A stretch of DNA of 64,000 nt from Halichoerus grypus. Taxonomy: Eukaryota; Chordata; Mammalia; Carnivora; Phocidae. The stretch is from positions 20,285,168-20,349,167 of the forward strand of contig NC_135726.1 in NCBI RefSeq assembly GCF_964656455.1, written 5' to 3'. This document shows, in pieces, positions 21,605 through 33,730 of this stretch. The notes below the pieces were generated by a model. The model was not told the DNA's origin. It worked only from the letters and a program-made list of their open reading frames with translations, and ran no database searches. The first letter of the stretch is position 1. Every line of letters starts with the position of its first letter. The translations under genes and the position numbers were made by a program.

Positions 21605-22535
21605 TATCCCGTTAAAATATTTCCTTCAGGTCCCCAGTCAAGCCTGCCACTTTGGGATGAAAAAGTTCCTCTCGGGCAGCTGTCCGCAAGCAGGACATCC
21701 TACCTGGAGTAAGTACCAACCAAACTTTGTTGCTTTGGTGTGATTCCTTTAGCCCAGGATGGGGTGAGCTGCAACCACCAACTCTGACTGGGAAAGTGTA
21801 CAGGTTTATATCTCAGACCACAATGTTAGTCCTGCAAGAAGTACTATTTTCTTTTTTTCTTATAAATCTATCTATCTCCATGGGGTATGTCCATTCTGCC
21901 AAAGTGGAGGAACTGAACCCCAGCTGTGGTTGCCCCTGAATTTCCTACTCTAGGTTGCACTGAAATCCAGAAGCCTTCTGGAAAATGGGGCAATGACCTT
22001 TGATCTCCATCTCTATGTAGTTTCAACTTATATCTTCCTTGTGCAAGCCACACTGGTCTGAGGAACTGGAATTGTGACTTCCTAGAATATAGAAAATATC
22101 TAATGTCCAGGGTCTCACTTCCTTACTCAGCCCATAACCCATCCCCTCTGACATATGCCCAATTCCTTGGGGTCATGGCAAAGGGTAATCTGTGGGTCAG
22201 CTCAGTCTGATGGACATCACACCTTTTTGTCCTAGTCAAGAGTGGAGGTGAAATGTTGAATGTATCCCTGCTTGCTGTTATTATTTCTTCATTGGGTTTA
22301 ATCTTTTATACAATAGTTTGAAACAATATTTAGCTTTAGGCTATGTCTACTTTCTCCACGGCAAATATCCTTGAGGCCAGAAGCACAAAACATTTTGGCA
22401 GCCTCTTTAAAATATGATAGAGTGGGGCAGAAAATATAAGGAGAATCAAGTCTGATTAATATTTAGCTAAAGTATTCTACTATATCATTCTGGTGGTGGG
22501 AGGGGGCAGAAAATAAGCATGATAAATCAGCAAAT
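21605..22535. other. Intergenic, nothing recognised
   Basis: No repeat or coding pattern was recognised. The GC content is higher than in the neighbouring DNA over 21640-22210. Confidence 0.45.
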
Positions 22536-22575
22536 GCATATATGTGTGTGTGTATATACATATATATATATTTAT
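22536..22575. repeat. TA/TG simple repeat
   Basis: CATATATGTGTGTGTGTATA followed by alternating TA, a mixed dinucleotide repeat. Confidence 0.9.
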
Positions 22576-22609
22576 AGTTATAGTTACAGCTAAAGTTATA
22601 AAGAGTTAT

Positions 22610-22860
22610 GCAGTGACAAGTGGTAAAGAGAAAAAAAATAAACTAGAGAAAGTGGAAAGAAATTTTCAGGTGGAAGAGAAGATGCTCAAATTTTATATGG
22701 TCCGGCCGGGGAAAGCCTCAATAAGAAGGTGATATTTGAGAAAAACCCTGAAGGGCTGAGCAGCTAATCACACGGACATCTGGTGTAAGAGTATTTCAAG
22801 TAGTGGGAACACCAAGAGCAAAGGCAACTGAATAGAGAAGGGAAAATATTTATGTGAAAT
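22610..22860. repeat. Ancient interspersed repeat, L2-era
   Basis: Contains AAAGCCTCAATAAGAAGGTG then ATATTTGAGAAAAACCCTGA (near 22713-22752) and CACCAAGAGCAAAGGCAACT (near 22810). These are diverged forms of phrases found in the same family as at 5500-6015. Confidence 0.6.
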
Positions 22861-22979
22861 AGGGCAAGTAAAGGGATCATATATTTAACATCCAAACAAC
22901 TCACATAAATCAGTAAGATACTTATAGATACATGAGTAAAGTTTATGAACAAACTACAAAAGAGGAAATATAACTTAAA

Positions 22980-23420
22980 AAACATAGAAAAATCACGTAT
23001 ATATCCCCAATTAGTAATCAAAAAATATATACTAATCTAAGGTAGAATTTAAACTGCTCTATTTCAGTGAAAACAAGATTAAAAACAGAAAATGTTAAAA
23101 TTATAACAGTAATACTGGCAAGAATTCACAGAAATAAATACCTTAATGTTTTGACAATGGAAGTGTAAACTGGTATACTTCTTTGGAAAATTAATTTCGC
23201 AAATGTCTTCGTGAACCACATTGTCATGAGCAGGCATTCTACCTCTGAAAATCTACCCAGAAATGTCACCCAAACATGGACAAATAGATGCTTGTATATA
23301 TTCACAAGAGTGGGCAATGGTTTCGAAAGCAAATTAAATGTCCAGCAGCACGATATGAGCTCAGTAATTGTGGCATGTTCTCTCAATGAGATAATACGTA
23401 GCTATTAAACCTGATGATTC
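22980..23420 (+). repeat. L1 3' end fragment (old)
   Basis: The phrase ATGGAAGTGTAAACTGGTAT then ACTTCTTTGGAAAATTAATT (near 23157-23195) is the usual L1 3' UTR motif 'GGGAGTGTAAACTGGTACAACC'. It is followed by CTACCCAGAAATGTCACCCA and a diverged TGGACAAATAGATGCTTGTA. The open frames on both strands at 23126-23408 are readings of this fossil. Confidence 0.65.
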
Positions 23421-23611
23421 AAAAGTGATTTAGTAACATGGTGACATGACAGATGGTTTTGACACGTTAAATGGGAGTGGGTGGAGTCAGTTTATAGGAT
23501 TATATGTGTATATTGATTAGAGTTTAAGCTTATAAACCACTTTCACTTGTGTGCATGTTCCTGTGTTTGTAGGTGTTTTATTCTTCCTCCATGTGGAAGA
23601 AATGATGGTCT

Positions 23612-24260
23612 CTCCACTAGTCAGAGTTGTTTAGAAAAACTGAACCAACAGGATGTAAATACACACACATACATATAAACACACACACACAGAGAAGAGA
23701 GATTTATTGGCTTGCCTGACTGTGGAGGCTTGGCAAGTCTAAAATCTGCAGGGCAGACTGGCAGGCTGGACACCCAGGGAAGAGTTTCAATTTGAATCCA
23801 AAGGCAGTCTGCTTGCAGAATTCCGTCTTCTTCTAGAAACATCAGTCTTTTTCTATTAAGTTCCTCAACTGATTGGACTAGACCCACCACATACTGGAGG
23901 GCGATGTGCCTTGCTCAAAGTCTACTGATTTCAGTGTGAATCTCGGGTTGCCTGGATGACTCAGTCGGTTAAGCAGCAGACTCTTGATTTCAACTCAGGT
24001 CATGATCTCAGGGTGGACCTTCATCAAGCTCCCTGTTTGGCAGGGAGTCCGCTTGAGGATTCTCTCTCCCCTCCCCCGCTCACTCTTGCTCTCTCCCTCC
24101 CTCTCTAAAATAAATAAATGTTTTGTTTTTTTTTTAATGTGAATCTCATCTAAAAAATACCTTCATAGACATGTCTAGAATAATGTTTGATTAAATATCT
24201 GGGAATGGTAGGTGACCTAGCCTAGTTGATATATAAAATTAACCATCACATTCTGCAATA
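23612..24260 (-). mobile_element. ERVL/MaLR-type solo LTR (antisense), split by a SINE
   Basis: Read on the reverse strand it starts TGTGATGGTTAATTTTATAT (24260 leftwards), the common start of a mammalian MLT-type LTR. It then has CCCAGATATTTAATCAAACA and CCAATCAGTTGAGGAACTTA (23880 leftwards), and it ends near 23612 with TAAACAACTCTGACTAGTGG. A CA repeat (23660-23692) lies near its 3' end. The younger SINE at 23945-24137 interrupts it. There is no internal viral sequence. Confidence 0.7.
23945..24137 (+). mobile_element. Carnivore SINE nested in the LTR, with target duplication
   Basis: A Can-SINE of an older subtype (GGTTGCCTGGATGACTCAGT, then GACTCTTGATTTCAACTCAG) with a CT-rich 3' block and a T-rich tail. 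A perfect 10-bp duplication, TGTGAATCTC, is seen at 23935-23944 and 24138-24147, so the SINE entered an LTR that was already present. Confidence 0.93.
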
Positions 24261-26034
24261 GCTTGAGGTGTACATAATGCTTTAGGTCCATAATGCTAGA
24301 AAACAAAATGATGGTTCCAGCAGAATCCCACGGAAGACAGGGCTGGCTTGGAGAAGATGACAATCCCAGAGCCCATTCCAGTGGGCAGAGGTCAGGGTAC
24401 TATGGAGGAGCCCACGTCACACGGTGGGTGGGAGAAGTGGCAGCCCCAGTTACACTATATAAATTGCTTTTTGGAGAAAAGTGATACAAGAAGAAGGAGG
24501 ACAAGACAGTGCTGTTGAGGAACCAGGAGTCCTGACTCGAGTTTCCTGCAGATGTCCAAGCCAACTGCACAGAGTTTTCATTATGGCATTACTGTCTTCT
24601 CCTTGTAATCCTTTTATTTTCCAAATACAGACCTTTATTTGTTCAAAAGAATAAAGGGGGAGATAATAGATTTCTGTCTGCCTTGGTTGTACTACAACTG
24701 TAGAATTGTTTCTAGACATGAAAACCCCAGTTACCCAAACAAAATAAAACAAAAACAAAAACAAAAACAAAACACTAACAAATTGACACCTGTCTAAGTG
24801 GTAAAAGATTTTCAAACCATTTCAAAAGAATAAGGGCGAAAGGTTAGAGTCTTGTTAGATTAGAAAATAGACCTGTCTGGACATGTTTAGGACTAATAAT
24901 AATCCCAAAGATTATCCTGTGGGGTGGGGTGGGGCTTCCTCTAGTGGGTTGATGGGCAGGAATAATAATAAAAAATATATATTTTCAGTGTAAGGAAGGA
25001 ATGAGGACTATGGAATTTATGTCTTTGGAAAACAATAAGCTCCTCATTACTGGTAGTATTTAAAGAGATGCTACAGAATCACTGGTGAGGAGTATTGCTT
25101 ATCCATATTGTCTGGGATGAGGAGAGAATCTAAGGGTCCTATTTTTTTTTTTTTTTTCTAGTTCTAAATACTCTTACCAAGCACAGGAATGTTAAGGTTG
25201 GGTGGGGCTACTACGAGGGTAATACAGGGGATATTACAGAGCCTAACACCTATATTTCTCCTTGTAGCAATGAGTATTTTTATATAGCCCCCTTGCAAGA
25301 AAATCCAGCTTTTTTCCTCCTCTGCAAAAAAAGAACCCCATGGAACTTTAATATCAAAATATTTCATGCTTTGCCTTTTTGTTTTTCTTGCAGAATATAT
25401 TTGAGTATCCAACCTTGCATTTTCAGAAGGTATTGCTCATTTTGACAAATTGCCAAAAAGGGGGGCATTTGAAAGCTAATTTCAAATTGTTTTTCCATAA
25501 GGCCTGGACCCATAACTATTCAGTGACTTCATCTCCCCATGATTTATGGGCAGAGATGAGTCAGTGGTGTTGTCCAACTAAATGATGGTCTCTTGTGGAT
25601 TTAATTCTCACATATTCTTTCAAAATGTGTACCTTTAAGTCTTGACATTTGTTAAATGCTAAAATCACATTACTCATTTACAATGAGAACTTTTTGAGAA
25701 AAATAAGAAATTGAAGGCAGCAGACACAAAAATCTATTTATAACACATATGAAGAAATGTTAAAAACCAGTTTGGCAAGAAGGGACCTACCAGCTTCAGT
25801 TTCTGCTTTTATAGGTCAAAATAGCCAAGTATTGGCAATTTCAATATAAAAAGAATTAGGAGGAGGAGGTGGGGGAGGAGGGGAGACAAAGATGAAGAAG
25901 AAAAAGATGAGAAGAAAAACAGTAAAATTAAATGTTAATTCAATAACAAATTAAATGACACATATTTTCAAATATATAAATTGAAAATATGAGCAACGAT
26001 AATGATCAAAATCTCAATTGTAATGAAAATATCC
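24261..26034. other. Intergenic, nothing but simple repeats recognised
   Basis: It holds a CAAAA/CAAAAA repeat (24744-24775), a T-run (25142-25158) and a purine-only tract (25857-25915) made of GGA then GAA units. Everything else looks single-copy. Open frames up to 121 codons (24450-24815, minus) contain no recognised motif. Confidence 0.5.
25857..25915. repeat. Purine-rich tract
   Basis: GGAGGAGGAGGTGGGGGAGG, then GGAGACAAAGATGAAGAAGA and AAAAGATGAGAAGAAAAA: almost all purine on the + strand. Confidence 0.85.
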
Positions 26035-27190
26035 TTATGTAAAAAAAAGAACCTCAACCTGTTCTTCACACCTTATACAAAAATTAACTCAAAATGGTTA
26101 ATACATCTGAATGTTAAGGCTTAAAACTATGAAATGTCAAGAAGAAAATATAGGAGAAAATACTTGTGACCTTGGGTTAGACAAAGATTTTTTAGCCTGA
26201 TGTATAAAGGAAAAATCTGATGAAGTTTTACTTTACATTTATGAACTTCTGCTCCTAATGAAAGGACAAGTTTCAGACTGGTTAAAAAATAATACTCACA
26301 CTCACATATTTTGTTAAGGGACCTGTATCCAGAAAACCTAAACACCTCTTAAAATGCAATGATTGTAAAACAATCAGATTTTTTAAAATGCATGAAAGAT
26401 CTGACCAGATACTTCACTAAAGAAGATGTATAGATGAAAAATAAACACACGCAAAGATGCTGAACAGAATTCATCGTTAGAGAAATACAAATTAAAGCCG
26501 CAATGAAAACCACTACTACACACCTATTAGAAGAGAGGACATAAAACACACACAAACAACAAAAATACCAAGCAAGTGTTGGTGAGAACATGGACCAACT
26601 GGAATTCTCATTCAGGGCTGGTTATGTGCAAAACAGTACAACTGATTTGGAAAACCTTTAAGCAATTTCTCATAGTTAGATATACCAACTCCGAAGCATT
26701 TAAACAAGTGAAATAAAACCTATGTTCACACGAAACCCTATATGCAAATTTTACATTGGCTTTATTCATAATCACTAAAAACTGGAAAGAGCTTAAAATG
26801 TTCATAAACTGGGGAATTAGTAAATAAACTGTGCTATATCCAGTAACAAGAAGGAACTATTGACACACTTACCAACATGGATGAATTTTGAAATCATTTA
26901 TGCTCAGTGAAAGAAGCTGGGCTCAAAAGGTTACATTCTGCATGTTTCCATTTATATAACACTCTTGCTAAGGCAAAACTATAGGGAAGTAAGCAGACCA
27001 GTGTTTACCAAGGGTCGGGGCTGGGGGAGAACTTGACTACAGAGGGAGATGGGGGAATTTCCTTCTATGTCTTAATTACAGTGGTGGTCACATGCCTGTA
27101 TTTGTCAAGAGGAGCAGAACCATGTGGTTAAAAGTGTGAATTTTACTGCACATAACTTACACCTCAGTAAAATAAATGGGGAAAAAAATA
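26035..27190 (+). repeat. L1M fragment: end of ORF2 plus 3' UTR
   Basis: The start (GAACCTCAACCTGTTCTTCA, then CACCTTATACAAAAATTAAC near 26049-26088) encodes a diverged version of the L1 ORF2 C-terminal motif 'LxxxxTPxTKINSKW'. What follows, to AATAAATGGGGAAAAAAATA near 27170, matches the L1M 3' UTR: AACTGGTATCC-like starts, a GAAAGAAGCTGGGCTCAAAA stretch (26911) and CCAAGGGTCGGGGCTGGGGG (27009). It is riddled with stops and is not functional. Small open frames on the minus strand (26127-26805) are shadows. Confidence 0.8.
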
Positions 27191-28501
27191 TTAGGCTACG
27201 ACACTTGTCGGCCTTAGTAAACAAGAGCATCTCTACCCTGTGCGACCCTCCCAGCAGGCTTTGTGGTCCAGATCGGAAACCCCAGAAGGTGGAGACCCAG
27301 CCACTAGGCATACCTATGTGTACTTAACATCGGGTGGGCCTCCCGTCAATGCCAGACAGCTTCTCAAGCTGCCATCATGGATTCCTCAACTCCCATTAAT
27401 CCCATTAAGAACAAGCCGATGACTTTAATTTGGATTCCTGATTGAACTATAAAGAGCACTCCATCTGCTTTGTAGACTAAGCAACAGACAGGCCAACACT
27501 TCCCAGAGAGGAATTCGCTTAAATGCTCAAATTGGGAAAATGGGAAACAGAAGATGCTGGTGCCAAACCTCTGGTGAGTTAGGGAGGGCTCCTTTAGGCC
27601 AAGCGTGAGACAGAACATTTTCTTGATATACCCATTTATCACTTCTAGGCCCATCTGGCATTTGTGGGGCAGGGGCTGCAGAAAGGTGACTGCATCTGTG
27701 AATACGACCAATAAACGTCATTTCCATCATCCGTTCATGCAGTTCCTCTCCAGACTTCCAGGCTTGCCCCAAGCAGTCCTGTTCACGGACTGCTTCTATA
27801 GTGGGCAGAAAGGGGTGTCTTCCAACAGGTAGCTGTGTGCTCACATCTTACTTGCTACTTTTCTTAAATTAAAAAAAAAATAATAATACATTGTTTTGGT
27901 AGGAAAGTAGAACTTGTAGTGACCTAGGGATACTAAAGAACTCTCAAGTCCAGAAAGCTGTGTGACGAAACCAACTATCAAGCAGGTAATCCCAGCTACA
28001 CGGATTCTGTCTTTGCTCGCTCAGTTTCTTTACCTCGCTCATCCTCAGAGGCAGAGCTTACATGGCCAATCTGGTTGCTTGCTGCCTTTGAGGTCCAAAG
28101 TAAGGAGGAGAGTGGGAAATAAAATACAAATGAGGCCCTTAGGATGGTACTAGGAGAAACATTGTTCAGGGACAGGCAGAGAGAGGCAGGCGAGAAGTTA
28201 CACTGTGTGAAGAAAATGGACAGAAGAGAAAGTAAGACTTCACGCTTCATTGCCGTGATCCACATTCAAGATAAATCAGAAAAAAAAAAAGAAAAAAAAA
28301 CCCTGAGTTGGCTTGCAATTAATTTGGGTTACTCAACTTTTGTTGCTTTCAATTCTTTTTCTTGTTCTGCTCTAAATTTTACCAGCTCTCTGAGCTCTGG
28401 TCACAACTCTGATGGACTTTTTGCCTTAGACTTGGTCAATAAACTTGCCTTTCCCCTATTTCTTACTCTTTCAAATAATTGGCCATTGAAACACTGGTTT
28501 T
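27191..28501. other. Intergenic, nothing recognised
   Basis: Contains A-runs at about 27869 and 28278 but no repeat family or gene I recognise. Several open frames of 60-136 codons overlap on both strands without any motif; the last of them (28144-28554) runs into the next SINE. Confidence 0.45.
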
Positions 28502-28708
28502 GGGGCGCCTGGGTGGCTCAGTCGTTAAGCGTCTGCCTTCGGCTCAGGTCATGATCCCAGGGTCCTGGGATCAAGCCCCGCATTGGGCTCCCTGCTCCGC
28601 GGGAAGCCTGCTTCTCTCCCTCCCACTCCCCCTGCTTGTGTTCCCTCTCTTGCTGTGTCTCTCTCTGTCAAATAAATAAATAAAATCTTAAAAAAAAAAA
28701 AAAAAAAA
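28502..28708 (+). mobile_element. Young carnivore SINE with perfect target duplication
   Basis: A near-consensus SINEC element: GGGGCGCCTGGGTGGCTCAG, GTCATGATCCCAGGGTCCTG, the CT-rich block, an (AAATA) region and an A-run. The 14-bp target duplication GAAACACTGGTTTT occurs at 28488-28501 and 28709-28722. This is the best-preserved copy in the window. Confidence 0.97.
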
Positions 28709-28879
28709 GAAACACTGGTTTTACCTTAGAAATGATTCTTCTTCTCCATACAGGTGCCATCACTGTTCTATGTGAAGAAACTTTTGAAACAGCCTCCTCA
28801 ACCATCTATCTACCTACCTAGTCTATCTTCATTAATCCTTTCCCTACAAGAGTGCCCCAAAAAATCTTCCTAGAATGCG

Positions 28880-29245
28880 TATCTGATTAGGATTGCCAGT
28901 TGCTTAAAAGTCAACACTGCTTACAGAATGAAATAGAAACCAACCTCTAGCAAGGTATTTGAGATCTTCCATGATTTCAATCCAGCCCCTTCCATCCTCA
29001 TCTCCCACCAAGCACCAAGAAATGCTGATCTAGCAGAAGTCCTCAAACCAGATCAGGCTCCATTTATTGCTTCTCACTGTCTTTGGGCATGTAGATCCCA
29101 TTGCTTGGAACATTCTCCCTGTTTACCTGATCCTCCAATTTCTGCTCCTCCTTCCTTATCACTTCAAGGCATCATCTCTTTTCTGGAATCTCTCCTCTAT
29201 ACTTCTTTGGCATCCTAAGTTTCTGATCACCCTCTCTCCCACAGC
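28880..29245 (+). repeat. L2 LINE fragment
   Basis: GAGATCTTCCATGATTTCAA then TCCAGCCCCTTCCATCCTCA (about 28961-29000), CATTGCTTGGAACATTCTCC and TTATCACTTCAAGGCATCAT follow the L2 3' region, strongly diverged. Confidence 0.7.
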
Positions 29246-29534
29246 ATAAATAAAAGAGGACATTGGACTAAATTAATATTAGAAAAATATTTATCCTAAA
29301 AGGATCATTATTATATGGAATACATTAGCTTCTCTTTGTTTTAAACCCCTCATTCCAGAATAACATCTTAGTTCTTTTGAGAAAAGGTAATTTAAAAGTT
29401 CTGCTTGAGTTTACTTTTCCTTATCAACTCTCCCCCAAAACATTAAGTCCCCAACTCTACCCCCAGTGAATTATGTAGCCACCTTATAATGAATACCACT
29501 AGCACAAATTATAACCTACTTTTTAGACAAGTGT

Positions 29535-30700
29535 ATAAATATATAATTTATATATCATAAGATATGAATTTAAAGTGTACAACTCAGTGTTTTTTAATAT
29601 ATTGACAGGGCTTTGTGATGATGAGCACAATTTAATTTTAGAACATTTTCAGCCCCTTGAAAGCAGCACTGTATCCATTGGCAGTCACAACCCATTGCTC
29701 CAAGCCCCACTCCACCTCCTGCTACTGATCAATTTTCTGCCTCCATGCATTGTCCTATTCTGAACATTTCATATAAATTAATTCATACAATATAGGGTCT
29801 TATGTGACTATTTCTTATATGTCCCATATTTCTTCATTGGAAATAGGACATTTAGATAACGTATTATAGCAATATATTGTTTCTTGCATGTCTTGTAATT
29901 TTTTGGTTGAAAATTAGACATTTTAAATAATATGTTGTAGCAACTCTGGTAACTAATCTCTCCCAGGGGGTTATTGTTGTTGCTCATTTGCTTGGTTATG
30001 AATTTGTTTTGTGACTTGGCTGAATAATTCTGTAAAGTCTTTTCCCCAGTAGTGTGCAGTTTCCAATGTCCTGCTCAGACTCCCCCAGCCGCCCCCCCCC
30101 TTTTTTTTTAAATCTTTAGACAGGCTGCTAGTGCTTGCCCTGGGTCAGTATTAACCATGTACTGGTCAAAAGTTGTGCATAAGCCCCCTGGGCCAGTTGT
30201 ATTTTTATCCTTTTCCACTGTATGTGTGTATGGCTTGGAGGCTGCTATCAGAGTTTAAGGAACTTATGGCATTTTGCTCCATGTTCAACCAGGTACTCGT
30301 AGATGGGAGGTTCCCTCTCTCAACTCTCCTGTGAAGGTACTTCCATGGGCATGCACACAGTCTTCCAGAATGACAAGGTTGAGCATGGCTTTTTTTGTAA
30401 GCCTCGTTACCTGGAGTTGCCTCTGCATCAAAGTACGTAGCGTTTGGTCAGAGGTTGTGTTTAAGCCTCACATTCCAGACAGGCTTCTCTGCTCTGTGTG
30501 GATGGGTCAGTGTGTGGTTTGAAAAATTCTTTCAAGTTCTTTCCTGCTTGCTCCTGAGTGGGTTTAGCCTAACACAGGTGCACAGCCTTCTGGACTTCCA
30601 GAATTGACTCTGACCTTCCATTCTGTCGGTTTCCTGGGTTCCTTCTATTAAGCTTCTGTCAGCTCTGCCATTTTGCTTCAATCATGGAACTACCAGCCAC
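29535..30700 (-). repeat. Old L1-like LINE remnant (antisense)
   Basis: 29570-29780 reads AAAGTGTACAACTCAGTGTT, then AGAACATTTTCAGCCCCTTG and ACTGATCAATTTTCTGCCTC, the reverse complement of an L1M 3' region. From 29880 comes TGAAAATTAGACATTTTAAA, TATGTTGTAGCAACTCTGGT and GTGACTTGGCTGAATAATTC, another common mammalian L1-like stretch. The limits are approximate, and the part after 30100 is uncertain. Confidence 0.6.
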
Positions 30701-30752
30701 CTCTGAATTGTTTTCCACAAAGATCCCCTTTGTTTTCTGCAACACTCATTGT

Positions 30753-31071
30753 CTTAGTCCTTTTGGGCTGCTTAACAAAAACAAACATTGATTTCTCAGT
30801 TCTAGAGGCTAGGAGTCTGAGCTCTGGGTGGTGCCAGCATGGTTGGGTAAGGACCCTCTTCCTGGTTCATAGCCAGCACTCTCTCACTGTGTCTTCACAT
30901 GGTAGAAGGGGCTAGACATCTCTCTGGATCCTAGTTTGTGAGACACTAATCCCATTCCAGAAGGTTCCATCCTCATGACCTAAGTACCCCCAAAGTACCA
31001 TCACCTTTGGGGGTTAGGATTTCAACATATGAATTTTGGGAGGACACAGACATTCAGACCATATCACCCAT
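30753..31071 (-). mobile_element. MaLR-type solo LTR (antisense)
   Basis: On the reverse strand it begins TGATATGGTCTGAATGTCTG (31066 leftwards), continues with CCAAAATTCATATGTTGAAA and CCTAACCCCCAAAGGTGATG, and ends near 30753 with AAAAGGACTAAGACAATG. These are the known start and end patterns of mammalian MaLR-like LTRs. It is strongly truncated in the middle and non-coding. Confidence 0.75.
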
Positions 31072-32114
31072 AGGCAAGGAAGCAGAGTGTAGAGCTCTTG
31101 TCCATACTGTCTGCCTTTCCTCCAGGACACAGCACGGGAACTGGAGATGGGACCCACTTTCCCCAGAATGACACAAATGCTCTATTATTGAGCACTGTGG
31201 GAAAGTGGAAGCCCATGGTCTTCTCAGCTTGCTTCTCCCAGCCTGGAACCCCTCTCTAGGACTGCACTGGGGTGGAGGTGATGGAGAGTAGTTGATGGAG
31301 GGTGGTGTGAACAGGAAGCATTCTTGACCCATCCACCTGAAATAGAGCTTCCCCACAGGAGTAAAGTTTAGGTAGAATACCTCTCAGTCACTATTGACTG
31401 GAATAGAGCATAGAGCCTTTATGACATGGGGCTGGGGATAAAAACCACAAGCAGCCTGTCCCTCCCAGGTAGGCTGGTAACCCCAGACTGTGAGCCTTGG
31501 AAGGCAGAGACTCTATCTTCTTGGGGTCACTTGTCCAGAGTAGAGTGCCCGGGAGAGAGTTTCTGTTATATGGGGCTAGGGGGAAAGGAAGCCGGTCTTG
31601 GCTCAAATACCACAGACTCTTGCTTTTTGTATTGAAATTTAGTAAATTTTGTTAAATACACATTTCTTCATTTGAGTATGCCGTTGGGAAAATTCTACAC
31701 ACTTTAAGTGATTGTTTTTGTTTTTTATAATTTCCATCAATTAAATTGTTCTTTTGCTGGGGAATGAGTCCACTGAACTACTTACTCCACCATTTTAGAA
31801 GTTCTAGAATTATTTTTTTTCCATAACAAGTGCATAATATACCTAACTGGGGAATGAGTGAATGCTTTTGTCCATACATGATCTCTATTTGCTTACCTTA
31901 ACACTTTGATTTTATCTATATAAACTTCTCTCTTAAGCTTAGATTCCAAATTTACTCCTCTCCCAACACATTCAGTTTCCATATATCATTCTGTTCTTTC
32001 TATGAAAATAAATATAGTTGCAAGTGTTTATTGAGTTCTTTCAAATCCTGGCTTTATTTCTCTGTAACAGATTTTTATGGGCTTAGCATATGGAAGGAGC
32101 TTGATAAATTTTAG
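31072..32114. other. Intergenic, nothing recognised
   Basis: No repeat family was recognised. Antisense and sense open frames (31054-31635) of up to 100 codons show no motif. A phrase near 31775 (ACTTACTCCACCATTTTAGA) is also seen in many LINE-like repeats, so an unnoticed old repeat is possible. Confidence 0.45.
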
Positions 32115-32190
32115 TTTCCTCCTTTCTTTCTTTCCTTCCTCCCTCCCTCCCTCCCTTCCTTCCTTCCTTCCTTCCTTCCTCCCCTCTTTC
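32115..32190. repeat. (CCTT)n/(CCTCC)n simple repeat
   Basis: A pure-pyrimidine tract built of CTTT, CCTT and CCTC units. Confidence 0.95.
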
Positions 32191-32284
32191 CTCTGCATGT
32201 CTTATCTGCTACACTTTAGGTTTAGGTGCTAACCAAACCTATCTTGTCTCTCTTGCTAGACTATTTGATCTCAGAGGGTAAGGA

Positions 32285-32375
32285 TACCTATTTTTCTTTC
32301 TCTGGATTCCCCATAGGCATGGCACTATACTTTTCAAGTGGCAGGCACTCAATACATGTCTGTTTATTGATTAAT
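32285..32375 (+). repeat. L2 3' terminus, short
   Basis: CCCCATAGGCATGGCACTAT then GGCAGGCACTCAATACATGT and CTGTTTATTGATTAA, a diverged L2 end. Confidence 0.6.
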
Positions 32376-33339
32376 TATACAAAGTGGGGGTGCTCATGCT
32401 GGCATTCTTCCAGAGGGATTGAAGAAAGACAGAAAGTGGTAAGAAAGAGATCCCCCCATGAGATTATGTATGTTTTAGCAGCAGATACAACTGCGGAGGA
32501 GGCTACCAGGCAATCTCAGTTACCTGGACTAAATGTTATGCTTGATCAGAGGTACATGAGAGGTGGAGGCAGTGGGAGACCTGGGCAACAATAAGTATAT
32601 CATCATAAAATGTGGGAAGATTGAATGCACTGGCGTTACTAAACACAGATTGCAGGAGTTTATGGAAATCTTGCCACAAAAATTTCTGGGGTAGCAGAAA
32701 GGCTTACAGTGAAAGGTGCAAAGACCTTTCAAAAAGAGCTGATATTTGCACTTATGGAAACCAAACCATGGGGCTTGCCAAGAGAGAGGGTTAGGTAGGA
32801 GTAACAGCTGGATCAGAGCAGAGTTTGGATTGAACACATTGGGATGGTCTCCTGAGCACAATGCAAGGGTCAGAATCACCAGACAAGCTACAGAAATACG
32901 TATGTTTATTGTATATTAAAATAGCCAGACTCTCCGTGCTCTGTGGGTGGGCTGGATGGAAATGACCCTGACCAGGAAGGGAGCGAGTTGGCCTTGGAGT
33001 CTGATGTTGCCTGTGTATGTGGGCTGAGAAGACTCAAGCACAAGTAAAATTTATGGGGACCCAAGTCTGATAACGAAGGAAAGCAAATGGAGACATCTGG
33101 GCTGTGCGCTTCTATGCACAAAACATGGCCCTGGCAAAGAGGAATATAAACCTTTTGATGAGAAGCTTTTCTTACAAATGTACTGCAAATTATTATACAT
33201 CAAAAAAATAATGCTTGTGCATTCAAAGTACTTAGAATATTCAGTAAAGTAGAAACAAAAGACTGAAAACAATCCACACAGAATCTGGCTGTCAACATTT
33301 CTGCTCCCTTTCCTTTCCCCCACCCTACTTCTTTTCACT
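32376..33339. other. Intergenic, nothing recognised
   Basis: Single-copy-looking DNA. Open frames of up to 122 codons on each strand (32226-32594, 32529-32879) overlap one another and carry no recognised domain. Confidence 0.45.
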
Positions 33340-33730
33340 TTTAGACTATTTCATATGCAAGTTTTACCTGCTCATGATCATATTTGATGCACATTTCTAC
33401 ACCTGGCATCTTTCTCTTCACAATACATCAGAAGAACCATTTTAATGGCTGCATTACAGTCCATCACATGAATGTGTTATCACTTAATAATTTCTTTCAT
33501 TATCTATTTAGTTTTTTTTTTATTGTTATACCAACAGGATGGGAAACTATGGTTTGATAAACATATTTCTGCAAATACATTTATGCATATTTATTTTCCC
33601 CTGTCTTAGGTTATTTCATTTGGATGGATTTCCAGAAGTGGAATTGCTAGATCATAATAACCCTGTATGAACATTTTTAAGACTCTTGATCCATTAATGC
33701 CAAGTTGCTCTGCAAGACTTCCACATCAAC
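33340..33730 (-). repeat. Old L1/HAL1-like fragment (antisense)
   Basis: TGGATGGATTTCCAGAAGTG then GAATTGCTAGATCATAATAA is the reverse of an L1 3' UTR motif (compare 51733-51753). The upstream GCTGCATTACAGTCCATCAC fits too. The alignment is loose. Confidence 0.55.

Noticed and set aside
26035..27190. Possible protein-coding remnant near TPYTKINSKW-like residues
   Set aside because: It is the decayed end of L1 ORF2 followed by L1 3' UTR, with stops throughout.
32115..32190. Possible CRISPR-like or minisatellite array
   Set aside because: It is a plain CCTT/CCTC microsatellite with no spacer structure. No CRISPR arrays are expected in, or seen in, this vertebrate DNA.
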